Below, in pieces: positions 21,949 through 24,327 of a stretch of 24,327 bases of DNA. The stretch covers positions 1-24,327 of the forward strand of contig DASPOB010000003.1 in assembly GCA_035626235.1 (NCBI GenBank), written 5' to 3'. This stretch comes from DATFYP01 sp035626235. Lineage in GTDB: Archaea > Thermoproteota > Nitrososphaeria > Nitrososphaerales > Gagatemarchaeaceae. Position numbers and translations under genes: made by a program. The stretch's first letter is position 1, and each line of letters opens with the position of its first letter. The notes beneath the pieces are model-generated. The model was given only the letters and a program-made list of their open reading frames with translations. It was not told the origin of the DNA and did no database searches.

Positions 21949-24327
21949 ATGAAAGGGTGGCTGTTCGACCTCTACCCAGGAGACCCTGGCGAGATGGTCG
22001 TCTGGGCCAAGACCGAGGAAGGCGGGACGACGAGAATCACCGACAGGTGGGCCCCTTCGATTTACATCGCGACCGACGTCAGGTCGGACCTCGACATGCC
22101 CCTGCAGGTGACGGCTCCCGACCTCGCCTGGACCAGGGAGGTGAAGAGGTTCGAGAGGGTCACCGACCTGAAGAAGTCCGTCGTCGTCGAAGCGAAGCTC
22201 AAAGACCCCAGGAAGGCCCTGCAGGTCGCGGGCAGGATAGAGGCCATGGGCCCCTTCGGGAAGTTCAGGCTCTACAACGTGGACGTCCCGCCCAACCAGA
22301 GCTACCTCTACGAGCACGACGTCTTCCCGCTGGCCTTCTGCGACGTGACCAAGGTCGGGGACCGCCTCGAGTGGGACCTCCTCGACGACGTCATGGCCTA
22401 CGACTACGCCCTCCCCCCGCTGACCTGCCTGAAGGTGGACGTCAGCGTGGCGAAGGAGGGGAAGGTCCCGCGGTTCACCGACAAGATCCGAGAGATCACG
22501 CTTGAGAGCGGCGGCACGACAATGGCGGTCGACGGGGAGGGCGAGGCGGACAAGCTGCTGGGCCTGGTCAGGGAGGTGAAGGCTGCCGACCCAGACTTCG
22601 TCCTGACGACCGACGGTGACACCTTCCTCCTCCCCTACCTGGTCAAGCGCGCCGAGGCTAACGGGGTCGCGGACCGGCTCACCCTCGGCAGGGACGGGAC
22701 CCCCCTGAGGCTCCCCGCCAAGGGGGGGAGGTCCTACTTCAGCTACGGGAGGATCCTCTACAAGCCCTCCCCCATGAAGCTCTACGGCCGGGTCCACATA
22801 GACGTCAACTCCTCCTTCGCCTACTCGGAGGCGGGGTTCCAGGGGCTCTTCGAGCTGAGCAGGGACTGCAGGATGCCCATGCACACCTCAAGCAGGGCGA
22901 GCATAGGCAAGGCCCTGTCGAGCCTCCAGTTCTACCACGCCTACAAAACCGACCTCCTCGTCCCGTGGAAGCCCACCCTGGCGGAGCACTTCAAGGACAG
23001 GAACGAGCTCATGATTGCGGACAGGGGGGGTTTCATCTTCGAGCCCAAGGTGGGGCTGCACGAAGGAGTTGGAGAGCTAGACTTCTCCTGTCTCGCCAAG
23101 GATTCGAACGTGATAACAAGAGAGGGGGAGAAATCTGTCTCTGAGGTGAAAGAAGACGAAGAAGTATTCACCCCATTTGGCTGGCAGAAGGTATCAGGGG
23201 TCCACGAATATCGCATTAACGAGAAGGTAATCAAGCTCTTCCTCGCCGACGGAAGAAAAATTACATGTACTGCTCATCACAAATTCCCCGTTCTCGTGAG
23301 AGATGTTTTTGAAGAAAAGACAGCAAGCGCAATTCGCAGAGGAAACAAGCTCATCGTAGTCGACCCGCTGCCAGTCTATCAAAATCATGATCTTGCTTGC
23401 CTGTTCGGCGCGTTCACCGCAGAGGGCGGCCGTCTGCGAAGAGACCAACAATATTTCGACAAATCCAGAGAAAAGACACGTGTCTCCCATCAGTACAGGA
23501 TTGAATTCAGCATTGACAGACACGAAACCGATTTCCACAATTTCATTGTGGAAACACTGTCCAAAACCTATCCAAACGTGTACATCTATACTCGGGCAAA
23601 GCGAGGAAGCAGCGGCATTACTCTAGTGATTGCTCAGAAAGCCGTCGTGACAGATTTCTTGTCAAGATATGAAGCTTTCATTGCCAACGAGAACCACAGT
23701 GGGGACGAAAAGGCATCATTTGTGCGAGGTTTCTTCGAGGGTGATGGAGGTGTCAACAAGAAGCGGAACACAGTCCAATGCAATCAGTCGTCCAAGAATC
23801 ACTCCAAACTAGAGTTAGTGTGCAAATACCTGCGTGAGCTGAGCATTGCACATCGCGTTGGGAGGTACGTCAACAAACAAGGGTTTTCTTCGTTTCCCAT
23901 CGACTTTCTCGAGCTATCTGGTTTGGAAGCTATCGTTAGATACTATACTCAAATCGGTTTCATTTCACGGAATAAACAACAGGGTCTGCGCCAAGCCATA
24001 CTGGTTCGCATAAGGAAGGCCAAGAATTATCCGAAACCCCGTTTGGGATTGTATGCAAAGGCGCGAAAGAACAACGCGCTATCTTTCATACATGAAACAC
24101 ATGTGGTGGAAAAGGAGGCTCTTGATTACGGCGGTTATGTCTACGATCTGACTTTGGAATGGACGGAGTTCCCCTACTACTTCGCAAATGGTATACTTAC
24201 TCACAACAGCCTGTATCCAAACATCATGCTGAGAAAGAACATCTCGGCCGAGACCGTCCAATGCGAGTGCTGCCCCGACTCCCCGAACAGGGTCCCGGAG
24301 CTCGGCTGGAACGTCTGCGAGAGGCGG
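21949..24327 (+). CDS. polB: Family B DNA polymerase with intein, partial (3' end outside window)
   Basis: The first 793 codons of a B-family DNA polymerase precursor. The N-terminal domain begins MKGWLFDLYPGDPG. The exonuclease domain is recognisable, but its acidic residues are lost: Exo I reads LKVDVSVA (D164 kept, Glu replaced by S166), Exo II reads DGDTFLLPYL (NxxxFD expected; L227 for Asp), and Exo III reads YSEAGF (Y292, with G296 for Asp). The polymerase motif A is DFS-SLYPNIM, with D378 intact, split by an intein (residues 381-754) that must be spliced out. After it, four cysteines (CECC...C) suggest a zinc site as in other archaeal PolBs. Motif C lies beyond the window. The enzyme should therefore polymerise but not proofread. 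Confidence 0.92.
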   Translation, partial: MKGWLFDLYPGDPGEMVVWAKTEEGGTTRITDRWAPSIYIATDVRSDLDMPLQVTAPDLAWTREVKRFERVTDLKKSVVVEAKLKDPRKALQVAGRIEAMGPFGKFRLYNVDVPPNQSYLYEHDVFPLAFCDVTKVGDRLEWDLLDDVMAYDYALPPLTCLKVDVSVAKEGKVPRFTDKIREITLESGGTTMAVDGEGEADKLLGLVREVKAADPDFVLTTDGDTFLLPYLVKRAEANGVADRLTLGRDGTPLRLPAKGGRSYFSYGRILYKPSPMKLYGRVHIDVNSSFAYSEAGFQGLFELSRDCRMPMHTSSRASIGKALSSLQFYHAYKTDLLVPWKPTLAEHFKDRNELMIADRGGFIFEPKVGLHEGVGELDFSCLAKDSNVITREGEKSVSEVKEDEEVFTPFGWQKVSGVHEYRINEKVIKLFLADGRKITCTAHHKFPVLVRDVFEEKTASAIRRGNKLIVVDPLPVYQNHDLACLFGAFTAEGGRLRRDQQYFDKSREKTRVSHQYRIEFSIDRHETDFHNFIVETLSKTYPNVYIYTRAKRGSSGITLVIAQKAVVTDFLSRYEAFIANENHSGDEKASFVRGFFEGDGGVNKKRNTVQCNQSSKNHSKLELVCKYLRELSIAHRVGRYVNKQGFSSFPIDFLELSGLEAIVRYYTQIGFISRNKQQGLRQAILVRIRKAKNYPKPRLGLYAKARKNNALSFIHETHVVEKEALDYGGYVYDLTLEWTEFPYYFANGILTHNSLYPNIMLRKNISAETVQCECCPDSPNRVPELGWNVCERR
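23089..24210 (+). mobile_element. Intein with LAGLIDADG homing endonuclease in polymerase motif A
   Basis: In-frame insert of 374 codons between DFS and SLYPNIM. Cys1 begins CLAKDSNVI (block A). Block B is TCTAHHKF with the TxxH motif (T441, H444). Two LAGLIDADG-type helices follow: LFGAFTAEGG (E492) and VRGFFEGDGG (D599). The C-terminal blocks are YVYDLTLEW...FANGILTHN, giving His753 and Asn754, and Ser755 is the +1 nucleophile of the extein. The usual block F histidine is not evident. The insert is visibly poorer in GC than its host gene, a sign of recent transfer. Splicing looks possible from the residues present. Confidence 0.93.

Noticed and set aside
21919..22884. Minus-strand frame of 321 aa
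   Set aside because: Antisense of the polymerase N-terminal part; low-complexity Val/Glu/Pro composition.
1..24327. CRISPR arrays, rRNA genes, transposases, or a phage-defence island
   Set aside because: No regularly spaced repeats, rRNA signatures or transposase motifs were seen; the intein is the only mobile element I can support.

Overview
The window looks like a GC-rich archaeal chromosome segment, most plausibly from the Nitrososphaerota (Thaumarchaeota) or a neighbouring TACK lineage. Pointers are a class I lysyl-tRNA synthetase, a tRNA gene without encoded CCA, a B-family DNA polymerase carrying an intein, and TATA-like boxes about 26-35 nt upstream of most likely starts. The boxes imply mostly leaderless or very short-leader transcripts, often starting with TTG or GTG. 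The lineage is inferred; no rRNA gene is present to settle it.

Layout. 1-1820: class I LysRS and tRNA-Arg(GCG). 1771-4058: a TetR regulator and a RibD/DHFR-like reductase in one operon, divergent from an SDR-fold protein; a perfect 20-bp palindrome and an imperfect copy lie over the two promoters. 4335-10787: surface and envelope genes (membrane-anchored Ser/Thr-rich protein, YVTN-type beta-propeller with stalk and PEFP-TM tail, MFS exporter, secreted G1 glutamic peptidase with Ig-like repeats, sugar nucleotidyltransferase). 10848-13049: CtaG fused to a cupredoxin, a two-TM protein, and two very short zinc-binding proteins. 13305-16227: terpenoid-cyclase-fold protein, GrpB protein, an N-terminally truncated M28 peptidase remnant and a polytopic membrane protein. 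16603-18537: class III cyclase fused to a TolB-like domain and TPRs. 18776-21706: SemiSWEET, PLP aminotransferase, ZIP transporter, and a divergent HTH/ferritin-like regulator. 21949-end: PolB with intein, cut by the window edge.

How the genes may work together. The TetR operon and the SDR form a self-contained switch. The ZIP transporter and the HTH/ferritin-like regulator have crossing divergent promoters, suggesting a metal-responsive pair. The CtaG-cupredoxin fusion points to aerobic respiration with a heme-copper oxidase. The G1 peptidase, a family that works at acid pH, hints at an acidic habitat. The most unusual object is the polymerase: all three exonuclease motifs have lost acidic residues while motif A is intact and interrupted by a mini-gene-sized intein of visibly lower GC content.
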